Below, piece after piece: positions 19,945 to 28,020 of a DNA stretch of 64,000 bases. The stretch is from positions 62,001-126,000 of the forward strand of contig NZ_JACHEP010000005.1 of NCBI RefSeq assembly GCF_014201465.1, in the 5' to 3' direction. How positions within the stretch are numbered: position 1 is the first letter of the stretch; every line of letters begins with the position of its first letter. This DNA comes from Anoxybacteroides tepidamans (GTDB lineage Bacteria > Bacillota > Bacilli > Bacillales > Anoxybacillaceae). The notes under the pieces are model-generated. The model did no database searches, was not told where the DNA came from, and saw only the letters and a list, made by a program, of their open reading frames with translations. Both the position numbers and the translations under genes were made by a program.

Positions 19945-20928
19945 CTTCATCTTTTCTGCGCGTTCCCACATTTTTAAGTGGGGGTATGGATCAAACGACC
20001 ACTCGGTATAACCGTTGTCTTTGTACATGCCGTAATGGAGGTGTGGGGGGAATTTTCCGGCCGTACCGGGTGGACCGTATCCGGAGCTGCCAACCGATCC
20101 GATGATCGTACCAGGTTCCACGATTTGGCCTTGCCGCAAGTTGCTAGTAAATCCATTTAAATGAGCAAAATAGTGGTACGTATTGTTAATATCGCGAATG
20201 CCGACACGCCATCCCCCATATTTATTCCATCCTTTGAGCTCAACGATTCCGTAGCACGTCGAACGTACAGGAACCCCATAATGGGCAAAAATATCGGTTC
20301 CTTCATGAATCCTTCTTCCTCCCCATCCTCTCGCATCGCCCCATGTGTTTTTATAACTGTAATTCGCGTAAAGCGGGAGCGGAAATACGTGATCATCAAG
20401 TTGAAGCGTCCCGTATTTTTTATAAATTTTTATTTTCCCTAAAATGAGATCGACCGTTTTGCTTCGTTGGTAATAATCCCATAAGGCGATTTTTAGATGT
20501 TTATGATCGGTTCCGTACGTTTGCAGATAACGGGCCATCGCAAAAATGACGTCTTCATCGTTATTCCGATCTGCTACTCCATCTCCGTTTCCATCGATGC
20601 CAAATCCGCCAAATTGTGAAATGGTGAGCGGGTTCGTATCATTTTGATTTCGATTGAGCGGTCCCGCCCATATTTCCGGCTTGATGTAAATGCCAAGCAC
20701 TCCTTGTGCTTCCGGAAGATCGCGGCGCACAAGACGTACATTTCGTTCGTACTGATCGATTGCTGCAAAATAATACCAAGGGATCAACGAAACCGCTTCT
20801 GCTTTTTTATACAGTTCCATGCGCCGCTCATATATATCTTCGTCTTTTAGTATTTCTTTTCCAAAAACATGTAAGGATGTGGCGGCGAAAAATAAAATGG
20901 TTGCTATCAAACAAATGAGTGTACGCAC
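19921..20928 (-). CDS. lytH: Spore-cortex peptidase, M23 family (LytH/YunA-like)
   Basis: A 335-residue exported protein with an N-terminal signal segment (about residues 1-23), a middle domain resembling lytic transglycosylase-like regions (WYYFAAIDQYERN..), and a C-terminal M23 metallopeptidase domain. Zinc-site motifs are RIHEGTDIFAHYG (H..D) and PHLHYG. LytH in B. subtilis is an L-Ala-D-Glu endopeptidase that makes single L-alanine side chains of the spore cortex. The position next to yunB and lipA supports the orthology. It is convergent with the transporter operon. Confidence 0.88.
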   Translation of the reverse strand: MRTLICLIATILFFAATSLHVFGKEILKDEDIYERRMELYKKAEAVSLIPWYYFAAIDQYERNVRLVRRDLPEAQGVLGIYIKPEIWAGPLNRNQNDTNPLTISQFGGFGIDGNGDGVADRNNDEDVIFAMARYLQTYGTDHKHLKIALWDYYQRSKTVDLILGKIKIYKKYGTLQLDDHVFPLPLYANYSYKNTWGDARGWGGRRIHEGTDIFAHYGVPVRSTCYGIVELKGWNKYGGWRVGIRDINNTYHYFAHLNGFTSNLRQGQIVEPGTIIGSVGSSGYGPPGTAGKFPPHLHYGMYKDNGYTEWSFDPYPHLKMWERAEKMKKKQGGRN

Positions 20929-21031
20929 ATTTTTTACTCCTTTCCGCGAATCTCATATCATTAGTTTGAGAAGATGGAGGATTTTCATAAATGTTAAAAA
21001 TCGGTAGGTCGAGCGGTTGTGACAATTTTCT

Positions 21032-21060
21032 TTGAGTTCATTCCATCTTTTTTTTATAAT
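21032..21060 (+). promoter_or_regulatory. Sigma-A promoter of lipA
   Basis: TTGAGT (21032-21037), 17 bp, TATAAT (21055-21060), about 30 nt before the lipA ribosome site. Confidence 0.75.
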
Positions 21061-21095
21061 AATAAGTGTGTAAATAAAATACTGGAGTGTGGAAA

Positions 21096-21992
21096 ATGGC
21101 TACGAATGAAGAACGCGTTCGAAAACCGGAGTGGTTAAAAATAAAGTTAAATACAAACGCGAATTATACCGGATTAAAAAAAATGATGCGCGAAAAGCAA
21201 TTGCATACCGTCTGTGAAGAAGCGAAATGTCCGAACATTCACGAATGTTGGGCGGTGAGAAGAACAGCGACGTTTATGATTTTAGGCGATATTTGTACGC
21301 GCGCTTGCCGTTTTTGCGCAGTAAAGACAGGATTGCCGACAGAGTTGGATTGGCAAGAGCCAGAGCGCGTAGCTGATTCGGTGCGCATCATGAATTTAAA
21401 GCATGTCGTGGTAACAGCGGTCGCCCGCGATGATTTAAAAGATGGGGGCGCTGCTATATTTGCGGAAACGGTGCGGGCGATTCGCCGCAAAAATCCGTTG
21501 ACGACGATTGAAGTGCTTCCTTCCGATATGGGCGGCATATATGAAAATTTAAAAACATTGATGGATGCACGCCCTGATATTTTAAATCACAATATTGAAA
21601 CGGTTCGCCGCCTCACTCCGAGAGTGCGCGCCCGCGCCACATATGAACGTTCTCTCGAATTTTTGCGCCGTGCGAAAGAATTGCAGCCGGATATCCCGAC
21701 AAAATCAAGCATCATGATCGGATTAGGTGAAACGAAAGAAGAAATTATCGAAGCGATGGACGATTTGCGGGCGAATCACGTCGATATTTTAACGATCGGC
21801 CAATATTTGCAGCCGACAAAAAAACATTTAAAAGTTGAGAAATATTACCACCCGCATGAATTTATGGAGCTGAAAGAAATTGCCTTAAGCAAAGGATTTA
21901 GCCATTGCGAAGCTGGTCCACTTGTACGCTCGTCTTATCATGCTGATGAACAAGTGAATGCGGCCGTTCAGCAAATGGGCAAAGAAGCGTAA
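21096..21992 (+). CDS. lipA: Lipoyl synthase
   Basis: Radical-SAM enzyme that inserts two sulfur atoms into protein-bound octanoate, completing lipoate on GcvH and, after transfer, 2-oxoacid dehydrogenases. The auxiliary cluster ligands are C40, C45 and C51; the radical-SAM CX3CX2C motif is C67, C71, C74. The 298-residue length is normal. The ATG at 21096 has CTGGAG 8 nt upstream; a GTG at 21087 is less likely. It depends on Fe-S supply, which the nearby suf operon could provide, and acts on GcvH, also encoded here. Confidence 0.97.
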   Translation: MATNEERVRKPEWLKIKLNTNANYTGLKKMMREKQLHTVCEEAKCPNIHECWAVRRTATFMILGDICTRACRFCAVKTGLPTELDWQEPERVADSVRIMNLKHVVVTAVARDDLKDGGAAIFAETVRAIRRKNPLTTIEVLPSDMGGIYENLKTLMDARPDILNHNIETVRRLTPRVRARATYERSLEFLRRAKELQPDIPTKSSIMIGLGETKEEIIEAMDDLRANHVDILTIGQYLQPTKKHLKVEKYYHPHEFMELKEIALSKGFSHCEAGPLVRSSYHADEQVNAAVQQMGKEA

Positions 21993-21997
21993 ATTTG

Positions 21998-22029
21998 AAG
22001 GTCCTGTTTTTAGAAAACAGGACCTTTGT
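21998..22029 (+). terminator. Terminator after lipA
   Basis: Perfect 13-bp stem (21998-22010 with 22014-22026) with a 3-nt loop, ending in TTTGTC. Confidence 0.85.
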
Positions 22030-22042
22030 CGTCACAGGCGTG

Positions 22043-22205
22043 TTGGTTAACCAATAAAAACTAGTTTAGATAGCTTTATTCCCGGCGTTGCTGCCGGAGT
22101 CGGCTAAGCTCAACTTGCCAACTCGGCATGCGTATAGCATGCCCTCCTCGAACAATGAACGCTTTGCGGATAAATAAATTTGCCCGCTGGCGTTCTTGTT
22201 CGAGG
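22043..22205. other. Palindrome and four consecutive stem-loops in the lipA-yutC gap
   Basis: The 258-nt gap between convergent lipA and yutC holds no ORF. It begins with the perfect 12-bp palindrome TTGGTTAACCAA (22043-22054). Then follow stems CCGGC/GCCGG (22082-22097), GAGTcGG/CCaACTC (22097-22124), GGCATGC/GCATGCC (22125-22143), and a long stem CCTCGAACA-GAACGC / GCGTTC-TTGTTCGAGG with a one-base bulge (22146-22205), whose loop contains a further GCGG/CCGC. This much ordered pairing suggests a structured RNA or a small palindromic repeat. No known family was recognised. Confidence 0.5.
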
Positions 22206-22287
22206 GATGTGGCAGAAAAGCTTGTGTTCAGCCATACGATTCTGTATTTTTAAGTAAAATAATGGATAATTAACACTCGTGTTGTCG

Positions 22288-22959
22288 TCATCGTTTTGGC
22301 GTACCGTCGTTAAAATCGCGATCTAAATGGTCATTTATTTCGTTAATCATTTCCCCGTTCGCATTTTCGCCATCGCTTAATTTCCGGCCTTGCGGATATT
22401 TCAACATCTCTTTAATCGTTGTATCAATGATTTGGTCAATGTTGCGGCTGTTGGAATCTAATCGGCCAAAGCGCTCGATTTCTTTCATCATGCGCGGATC
22501 ATCTGCCACGTAAACGTGGTAATAGCGCGGTACGACGGAAAGAGCGGTTTTTTTCACTTGATCGGCAGTTTCAAACCGGTTTTTCGTATCGGTATCGTAC
22601 GCAATGAGCACTTCTTCGTCAGTAACGAGCGTTGCAACATCATTTACGTGTGGCAACTGAACGCACAATTTGCTAATTAAATCCGCGACACGCTCGCGGT
22701 TTAACGTCGGTAAAACGCCATAGTTATTCACATCTCCCGCAACCGGGCTTTTTTGATGCCGGACGTAACCGAAATTGTTCATTCGCGAATCGGTGCCGTT
22801 CGGAAGTCCTTGGACATTATATAAATCGTTCCGGTCGGTCACGTTGATTGTATTTCCACTGCGCGGATACAGAGCATCGCGGTTATTTTCCGTCATTTGC
22901 GCACAGCCGACTAGAGAAATCGTTATGCCGGTTGATAAAGCAAGCAACGTTTTTTTCAA
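22288..22959 (-). CDS. yutC: YhcN/YlaJ-family sporulation lipoprotein (YutC)
   Basis: A 223-residue predicted lipoprotein of the YhcN/YlaJ family, whose members are found in spores or forespore membranes. Lipobox LVGC lies shortly after the LKKTLLALSTG signal segment. I chose the TTG at 22959 because it gives MKKTLLAL directly after GAGGGGG; longer frames to 23034 add residues unlike a signal peptide. The C-terminal part is rich in charged residues. It is divergent from yutD. Confidence 0.8.
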   Translation of the reverse strand: MKKTLLALSTGITISLVGCAQMTENNRDALYPRSGNTINVTDRNDLYNVQGLPNGTDSRMNNFGYVRHQKSPVAGDVNNYGVLPTLNRERVADLISKLCVQLPHVNDVATLVTDEEVLIAYDTDTKNRFETADQVKKTALSVVPRYYHVYVADDPRMMKEIERFGRLDSNSRNIDQIIDTTIKEMLKYPQGRKLSDGENANGEMINEINDHLDRDFNDGTPKR

Positions 22960-23015
22960 TGTCAACACCCCCTCGCTTACATCATTCCTTTCTTTCGAAT
23001 GCTTTATAACAGTAA

Positions 23016-23044
23016 TTGATTGGGAGCGTTTCATCGTTTATGAT
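23016..23044 (+). promoter_or_regulatory. Sigma-A promoter of yutD
   Basis: TTGATT (23016-23021), 17 bp, TATGAT (23039-23044), 18 nt upstream of the yutD start. Confidence 0.6.
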
Positions 23045-23062
23045 AAAGGTGAGGTGAGAGAA

Positions 23063-23338
23063 ATGATTTGTATCAACAATACGTGCTATGAGTTAATTGA
23101 AAATGTAAAAAATGGATTTAATGAAGAAGCTTTTCGGGCGCGCTATGCCGATATTTTAAATAAATATGATTACATCGTTGGCGACTGGGGATATAATCAG
23201 CTGCGGTTGCGCGGTTTTTTTGACGATCATAATCAAAAGGCGACATATGATACGAAAATCAGTACATTATCGGAATATTTGTATGAATATTGCAATTTTG
23301 GCTGCGCTTATTTTGTATTGCGGAAAGTTAAAAGGTAA
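23063..23338 (+). CDS. yutD: YutD-like conserved protein
   Basis: A 91-residue conserved cytoplasmic protein of Bacillaceae (YutD, DUF1027). Characteristic segments are YDYIVGDWGYNQLRLRGFF and YLYEYCNFGCAYFVL. Function unknown. The ATG at 23063 follows GGTGAGG; a longer ORF beginning at 22775 overlaps yutC and is rejected. Confidence 0.82.
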   Translation: MICINNTCYELIENVKNGFNEEAFRARYADILNKYDYIVGDWGYNQLRLRGFFDDHNQKATYDTKISTLSEYLYEYCNFGCAYFVLRKVKR

Positions 23339-23380
23339 AAAACGGCTATCTCATTAAAAAATGGTGAGATAGCCGTTTTT
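23337..23380. terminator. Bidirectional terminator after yutD
   Basis: A 12-bp stem ACGGCTATCTCA / TGAGATAGCCGT with A-run before and T5 after, serving both yutD and the convergent gene that ends at 23383. Confidence 0.85.
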
Positions 23381-23382
23381 GC

Positions 23383-23634
23383 TTACTGTTCCCTTTCATT
23401 CGGATCGTCATGCGGAGGATGTGCGCCGGGATCTTGGCGCGGAATGTTTTGATGAAACGCTTTATCTTCATAGTTAAAGGCGCTGTAATAGCGCTGTCCC
23501 CCTTTCCACGGGGTACTTTTATTTTGAACGGGCCCGCCTTTTCTGTTTGGTGAGCCGTATGGTCCCTCGGGAAACTCTTCCGCCGTCAAAAAATCCCGTT
23601 GCTTCTCGACGCTTGAAAAATCGTGGTACCGCAT
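23383..23634 (-). CDS. Small hydrophilic conserved protein
   Basis: An 83-residue protein rich in Pro, Gly, Asp and Glu, with no membrane segment and low-complexity C-terminus (HPPHDDPNEREQ). It resembles short uncharacterised cytosolic proteins of Bacillaceae that begin MRYHDFS and contain TAEEFPEGPYGSP. The ATG at 23634 with GGAAGGTG is preferred over the GTG at 23643, which would abut its own ribosome site. Function unknown. Confidence 0.65.
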   Translation of the reverse strand: MRYHDFSSVEKQRDFLTAEEFPEGPYGSPNRKGGPVQNKSTPWKGGQRYYSAFNYEDKAFHQNIPRQDPGAHPPHDDPNEREQ

Positions 23635-23693
23635 CGTGTTCACCTTCCTTCATGTAAGGGGGCTATTTATAATGTCCCCGACATAAGGAAAGG

Positions 23694-23966
23694 TTATGAA
23701 ATAAACTCATTTAAAAATGAGCGCAAATCGTTGGCATCTTCTTCATTTAAACGGTAAGCATATTCTAAATATCCCGGTTCTTCTAAATCATCGGGGCCGA
23801 TGATCGCAAAACGGTTGCTTTGCATATCGAGCACTAAGTATTTTCCGTAAAAACGGTCGGTTTTTACAATCGCCAAATCAAACCGCTGCCGCTCACCGAG
23901 GAAACTGACAAACCGTGTTTTCGTTTCCGTTGTATCGTCATATAAGAAAAAGCGTTCACTCATCAT
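23694..23966 (-). CDS. DUF3055 family protein
   Basis: A 90-residue (or 89, from the second ATG at 23963) soluble protein matching the uncharacterised Bacillaceae DUF3055 family: acidic, with SERFFLYDDTTETKTRFVSF at the start. GGAGGTG precedes the start codons. It is divergent from yutE and upstream of the small gene ending at 23383 in the same direction. Confidence 0.7.
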   Translation of the reverse strand: MMSERFFLYDDTTETKTRFVSFLGERQRFDLAIVKTDRFYGKYLVLDMQSNRFAIIGPDDLEEPGYLEYAYRLNEEDANDLRSFLNEFIS

Positions 23967-24033
23967 TTACACCTCCCAAAAATCGCTATATCCATCTTAT
24001 CAAACGTTCGTGCAAATGTCTGTTTTCATTTGT

Positions 24034-24044
24034 TATGATACAAT
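24034..24044 (+). promoter_or_regulatory. Extended -10 promoter of yutE
   Basis: TGA-TACAAT (24036-24044) is an extended -10 without a clear -35, 35 nt before the gene. Confidence 0.4.
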
Positions 24045-24078
24045 AAAAAATGACATTGATCATAAGGGGGCGAAAACG

Positions 24079-24516
24079 ATGTACTTTGTCGATCGAAATA
24101 AAATCGAGGAAACGCTGCGTTATATGGAAAAATTGCTGGATCTATACGCGAAGCAATCATCATGGGAAGAGGAAACGGCACAACTTGCTTTCGAACGAAT
24201 TGTCCACGTCTGCATTGAAGCGGTGTTAGATGTCGGCAATGCGATGATTGACGGGTTTATTATGCGCGACCCGGGCAGTTATGAAGATATTATTGACATT
24301 TTAACGGATGAAAAAGTCATTACCGAAACGGATGCACAAGGGTTAAAAGCGATTATTCATTATCGGAAAATGCTTGTCCAACAGTACGCGAATACGAATC
24401 ATTTGGAACTGTTCGAGGCGTTCAAGCGTTCTCTCGCCGCCTTACAGGCGTATCCAACGGCCATTCGCGCGTATTTAGAAAATGAGCTCGGGCCTGTCTC
24501 GGCGTTTCGTAACTAA
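24079..24516 (+). CDS. yutE: DUF86/HepT-like protein (YutE)
   Basis: A 145-residue helical protein of the DUF86 family, which includes HepT RNase toxins. In HepT the RX4-6H motif (R..LVHxY) is catalytic. Here the corresponding place reads R96-K-M-L-V-Q101-Q-Y103, so the His is replaced by Gln. No MntA nucleotidyltransferase antitoxin gene is adjacent. It is therefore probably a housekeeping relative and not a toxin. ATG at 24079 after AAGGGGGCG. Confidence 0.82.
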   Translation: MYFVDRNKIEETLRYMEKLLDLYAKQSSWEEETAQLAFERIVHVCIEAVLDVGNAMIDGFIMRDPGSYEDIIDILTDEKVITETDAQGLKAIIHYRKMLVQQYANTNHLELFEAFKRSLAALQAYPTAIRAYLENELGPVSAFRN

Positions 24517-24592
24517 TTTTCGCAACTTTTTTGTTTAAAAATTGTATAAATGAGGGAAATAGCGTACAATGAGGAAGAGGACGGTGAATGAG

Positions 24593-25228
24593 ATGGATTA
24601 TCAATCCTCTTCCACAAAACAAGAGCTATTAAAATTATTAAAACTGAAAAAGCGATTAACAGCGAGCGAACTAGCGAAACGGCTAGAAATTAGCGAAATG
24701 GCAGTGCGCCGCCATCTACATACATTACAACGCGATGGGCTGATCCGAACGACGCTCGTCCGTCAAGCGATGGGGAGACCGACAAATGTATATGAACTGT
24801 CGGAAAAAGGAGAAGAACAATTCCCGCAACACTATAAACAATTGGCAGTAGAACTGTTGAAAGAGCTTGAAGCGGTAGCGGGAAAAGAAATGGTAGTGGC
24901 GCTTCTTCAAGCGAGAACCGAGCGGATGAAAGAACGGTATGCCCGCGATTTTCAAGAAAAAACGCTAGAAGAAAAAATGAAAAAGCTGTTTGAATTACAA
25001 AACGAGCAAGGATATATGACACAGTTGCGGAAAGATGAACAAGGGGTATATCATTTAATCGCTCATCATTGCCCGATTTCTGAGATTGCCAAACAATACC
25101 GCTCGATTTGTTCATGTGAATTGCAGCTATTTAAACAGCTGCTCAATTCAGAAGTGGCGTTGCAAGCTTGCATGACGGAAGGCGACGATGTTTGCCATTA
25201 TCAAATTAAAGAACAGACGCACAAATAA
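24593..25228 (+). CDS. SufR-like Fe-S-binding HTH regulator
   Basis: A 211-residue regulator with an N-terminal winged HTH (about residues 8-70; SELAKRLEISEMAVRRHLHTL) and a C-terminal cysteine-rich domain. Cysteines sit at 160, 173, 175, 193 and 201; C160-X12-C173 is the spacing seen in SufR-type [4Fe-4S] sensors, and the HHCPI and GDDVCHYQI segments are typical of this family (COG2345). It likely senses Fe-S status. The suf operon lies about 11 kb upstream in this window, so a link is attractive but unproven. ATG at 24593 was chosen over GTG 24584. Confidence 0.78.
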   Translation: MDYQSSSTKQELLKLLKLKKRLTASELAKRLEISEMAVRRHLHTLQRDGLIRTTLVRQAMGRPTNVYELSEKGEEQFPQHYKQLAVELLKELEAVAGKEMVVALLQARTERMKERYARDFQEKTLEEKMKKLFELQNEQGYMTQLRKDEQGVYHLIAHHCPISEIAKQYRSICSCELQLFKQLLNSEVALQACMTEGDDVCHYQIKEQTHK

Positions 25229-25230
25229 CA

Positions 25231-25266
25231 AAAGCGCTTCTGTTGCATCGAGAAGCGTTTTTGTTT
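25231..25266 (+). terminator. Terminator after the SufR-like gene
   Basis: CGCTTCT / AGAAGCG stem followed by TTTTTGTTTT. Confidence 0.8.
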
Positions 25267-25294
25267 TGACATCTTTTATTTTGTGCGATAAAGT
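25266..25294 (+). promoter_or_regulatory. Sigma-A promoter of yutF
   Basis: TTGACA (25266-25271), 17 bp, TAAAGT (25289-25294), directly after the preceding terminator. Confidence 0.6.
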
Positions 25295-25330
25295 GTGTTA
25301 CATAAAACAGAACATAAGGGAGTGCGGCAT

Positions 25331-26101
25331 GTGAAAACGTACGAAGGATATTTAATTGATTTAGACGGCACGATGTATCGTGGAACGGAGTGCATTGCGG
25401 AAGCGCGCGAGTTTGTCAAAGAGCTGCACCGCCGTGATATTCCGTATTTGTTTGTCACGAACAATTCCTCCCGTACGCCGGCGCAAGTAGCAGAGAAGCT
25501 GCAATCGTTCGACATCCCGGCGACCGAACAGCAAGTATTTACGACAAGCCAAGCAACAGCAAACTATATTTTTGAACAAAAACCGGATGCAACAGTTTAT
25601 GTGATTGGGGAAGATGGAATTCGGGAAGCGCTGAAAGAAAAAGGGTTCACGTTTGCGGGGGAAGATGCAGACTTTGTCGTCATGGGCATCGACCGCACGA
25701 TTACATATGAAAAGCTGGCGATTGCTTGCTTAGCTGTCCGCAACGGGGCAACGTTTATTTCGACAAACGGCGATATCGCCATTCCGACAGAGCGGGGATT
25801 ATTGCCAGGTAACGGATCGTTAACGGCTGTTGTCGCTGTCTCTACACAAGTGCAGCCGATTTTTATCGGCAAGCCGGAAAAAATTATAATGGAGCAAGCA
25901 TTAAAAGTGCTCGGCGTTCCAAGAGAGGAAACGTTGATGATCGGAGATTACTATGACACCGACATTAAGGCGGGAATGAACGCAGGAATTGATACGCTGC
26001 TTGTTCATACGGGCGTCACAACGAAAGAATTGTTGAAGCAGTATGAACAACAGCCGACATATACCGTTGACTCGTTAAAAGAGTGGATGGAGAGAATTTA
26101 A
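25331..26101 (+). CDS. yutF: HAD-IIA family phosphatase (YutF, NagD-like)
   Basis: A 256-residue haloacid dehalogenase-like phosphatase of subfamily IIA, related to NagD and p-nitrophenylphosphatases. Motif I is LIDLDGTMYRG (nucleophile Asp), motif II is FVTNNSSRT, motif III Lys is in IGKPEKII, and motif IV is GDYYDTDIKAGMNAG. The substrate is probably a nucleotide or sugar phosphate. GTG start at 25331; the upstream extension to 25295 lacks a ribosome site. Confidence 0.88.
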   Translation: MKTYEGYLIDLDGTMYRGTECIAEAREFVKELHRRDIPYLFVTNNSSRTPAQVAEKLQSFDIPATEQQVFTTSQATANYIFEQKPDATVYVIGEDGIREALKEKGFTFAGEDADFVVMGIDRTITYEKLAIACLAVRNGATFISTNGDIAIPTERGLLPGNGSLTAVVAVSTQVQPIFIGKPEKIIMEQALKVLGVPREETLMIGDYYDTDIKAGMNAGIDTLLVHTGVTTKELLKQYEQQPTYTVDSLKEWMERI

Positions 26102-26176
26102 ATAAAACACGTTGACTCCAATATGTAACATATCGCTTTCTGATCGCTGTTGTGTGTGTGCATATATAATGCCGAA

Positions 26177-26213
26177 GAAGGGTGCCCAATTTTTTGGGAC
26201 ACCTTCCTTTTTA
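26177..26213 (+). terminator. Terminator after yutF
   Basis: GAAGG-GTGCCC / GGGACACCTTC stem followed by CTTTTTATT; its T-run reaches the end of the convergent yutG. Confidence 0.75.
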
Positions 26214-26708
26214 TTCGGTATGGGAAGCGCGGTGTGCCAAGCGGCTTGACGCAGCGGCAGCAATCGCTCCGACAATGTCATCTAAAAATGTATTGCATTT
26301 TCCTGTCGATTTATCGTTTAAGTATTGTAAAATGCCTGGTTTTTGTTTGTCGATGTAGCCGTAGTTCGTAAAGCCGATTGAACCGTATACGTTGACGATC
26401 GACAGCGCTAAAATTTCATCGACGCCATACAGCCCTTCATCGCGGCTAATGATCGTTTGCAACGGTTCATCTAACATTCCTTTTTCCGCCAATATATCAA
26501 GTTGAATGCCTGTAAGAATTGCATTTTGTACTTCGCGTTTCGAAATGACGCGATTGACGTTTTCGATACATTCCTCCATTTGTAAGTTCGGATGGTATTT
26601 CGACTGCAAATAATAGACGAGCTCGGCAATGTCCTCAATTTTTACCCCTCGTTTTTCGAGCCATTGACGTGCCACTTGCTCTAGATTGTTCATAATATAT
26701 TTTTCCAT
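26211..26708 (-). CDS. yutG: Phosphatidylglycerophosphatase A-family protein (YutG)
   Basis: A 165-residue protein of the PgpA family. The acidic active-site segment is seen as TFLDDIVGAIAAA, along with ISRDEGLYGVDEILALSIVNVYGSIG. PgpA enzymes dephosphorylate phosphatidylglycerophosphate; bacillar members like this one lack the strongly hydrophobic membrane segments of E. coli PgpA, so the substrate may differ. ATG at 26708 with GGTG upstream. Confidence 0.8.
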   Translation of the reverse strand: MEKYIMNNLEQVARQWLEKRGVKIEDIAELVYYLQSKYHPNLQMEECIENVNRVISKREVQNAILTGIQLDILAEKGMLDEPLQTIISRDEGLYGVDEILALSIVNVYGSIGFTNYGYIDKQKPGILQYLNDKSTGKCNTFLDDIVGAIAAAASSRLAHRASHTE

Positions 26709-26926
26709 GTTGCTTCACCTATTTCTTTACGTGTTTTGTATTGTATATGTGGGAATGGAGAGAAGCGTGTCACTTTTCTACGTTTGAATGGCGATGGACG
26801 AACGCTTTTTCCACGTTGAACTTATTATAATCAAAAAATGGAAGGTTGTACAAATATTTTGCGCGTTCGTTGTGAAATCGTATACGGCCTATTTCCAGCA
26901 TATATTGGATAGAAAGGAGGGGGATT

Positions 26927-27931
26927 ATGCTTGGTTTTATTGATCAAGAATACGGATTGAAAGCAGAACAGATTGAAAAGTTAGGGCACTATGATACATT
27001 TGTGTGCCAAAATGAGCGGTATATTATTGTCCCGGCTCGGCATCGGACGGAAGTGGAACTAAATGAACTATATCAAATGGGTCTTTATTTAGCGGCAAAA
27101 GGGAATTTATCAGTTGCCACTATCGTTCCGACGAAAAAAGGGAAGATGATGGCAGATGGAAACGGGCAACCGTTTGCGGTTTTTCGTATTTATCCACAAC
27201 TATATACAAGAACTGTACCGATTGGAAAAGAGTTGGCAAAACTTCATGCACACGGTCGGCTTTTTCCGGCACCGGTCGTCCATTGCAAGCGAATTGGACA
27301 ATGGAAAGAACTATGGGGACATCGTTTAGACCAAATGGAGTTATTTTGGAAAGAAAAGGTGCAAACGAAACGGAAGGAAGAATTTGATAATTTGTTCATC
27401 GAATCGTTCCCGTATTATGCCGGCTTAACTGAAAATGCGATTCAATATGTGGCTGACACAGAGCTTGATGAACAGCCGTATGTGGTGGATGCCGCTACGA
27501 TTTGTCACGAGCGGCTGCCTCAGGCGCTATGGGTCGAAGGAAAAGAAATTAAGTTGCCGACGGACTGGGTATATGACCATTGCGCCCGCGATTTGGCGGA
27601 ATGGGTGCGGGCATTGTATATGAGAAACGGTGCGGCCGCTGATGAACAAATGCGCCGTTTTTTTCGCGAATATGAGCGCGTGACGCCGTTGTCCGCGTTT
27701 TCATGGCGGCTCATTTATGCGCGTTTATTGTTCCCGCTTCACTATTTCGAGTGCGTGGAAGGGTATTATTTGACCGAGAGCGAACAAGAAAAACAAACAT
27801 ATGCGCAAATGCTTCGCTCACTTGTCACCCATTCGCGAGAGTACGAGTCTTTTTTAGCTTCTTTTTACGAGCGGTTGGAGTTGGCAAAACGGTTTCAATT
27901 ACCGATTATTCGTTGGCTTTCTTACGCGTGA
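26927..27931 (+). CDS. yutH: Spore coat protein YutH family, kinase-like
   Basis: A 334-residue member of the YutH branch of CotS/CotI-like spore coat proteins, which share a fold with aminoglycoside phosphotransferases. ATP-site motifs are poorly kept, so enzymatic activity is doubtful. Visible family sequence is FAVFRIYPQL and the KELAKLHAHGR segment. Start ATG with a strong AAAGGAGGGGG. A CATATATT near 26900 resembles a sigma-E -10 but lacks a good -35. Confidence 0.82.
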   Translation: MLGFIDQEYGLKAEQIEKLGHYDTFVCQNERYIIVPARHRTEVELNELYQMGLYLAAKGNLSVATIVPTKKGKMMADGNGQPFAVFRIYPQLYTRTVPIGKELAKLHAHGRLFPAPVVHCKRIGQWKELWGHRLDQMELFWKEKVQTKRKEEFDNLFIESFPYYAGLTENAIQYVADTELDEQPYVVDAATICHERLPQALWVEGKEIKLPTDWVYDHCARDLAEWVRALYMRNGAAADEQMRRFFREYERVTPLSAFSWRLIYARLLFPLHYFECVEGYYLTESEQEKQTYAQMLRSLVTHSREYESFLASFYERLELAKRFQLPIIRWLSYA

Positions 27932-28020
27932 CAGAAGAGCGGCGCTGCGCCGCTTTCTGTATCGTGGCAAGCCGCAGATTGTGATAAGATGGAGAGAGAT
28001 CACTGAAAGGGGAGAAGGAA

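Noticed and set aside
24079-25228. Possible HepT-type toxin-antitoxin module with the next gene
   Set aside because: The next gene encodes an HTH Fe-S regulator and not a MntA nucleotidyltransferase, and the HepT catalytic His is missing.
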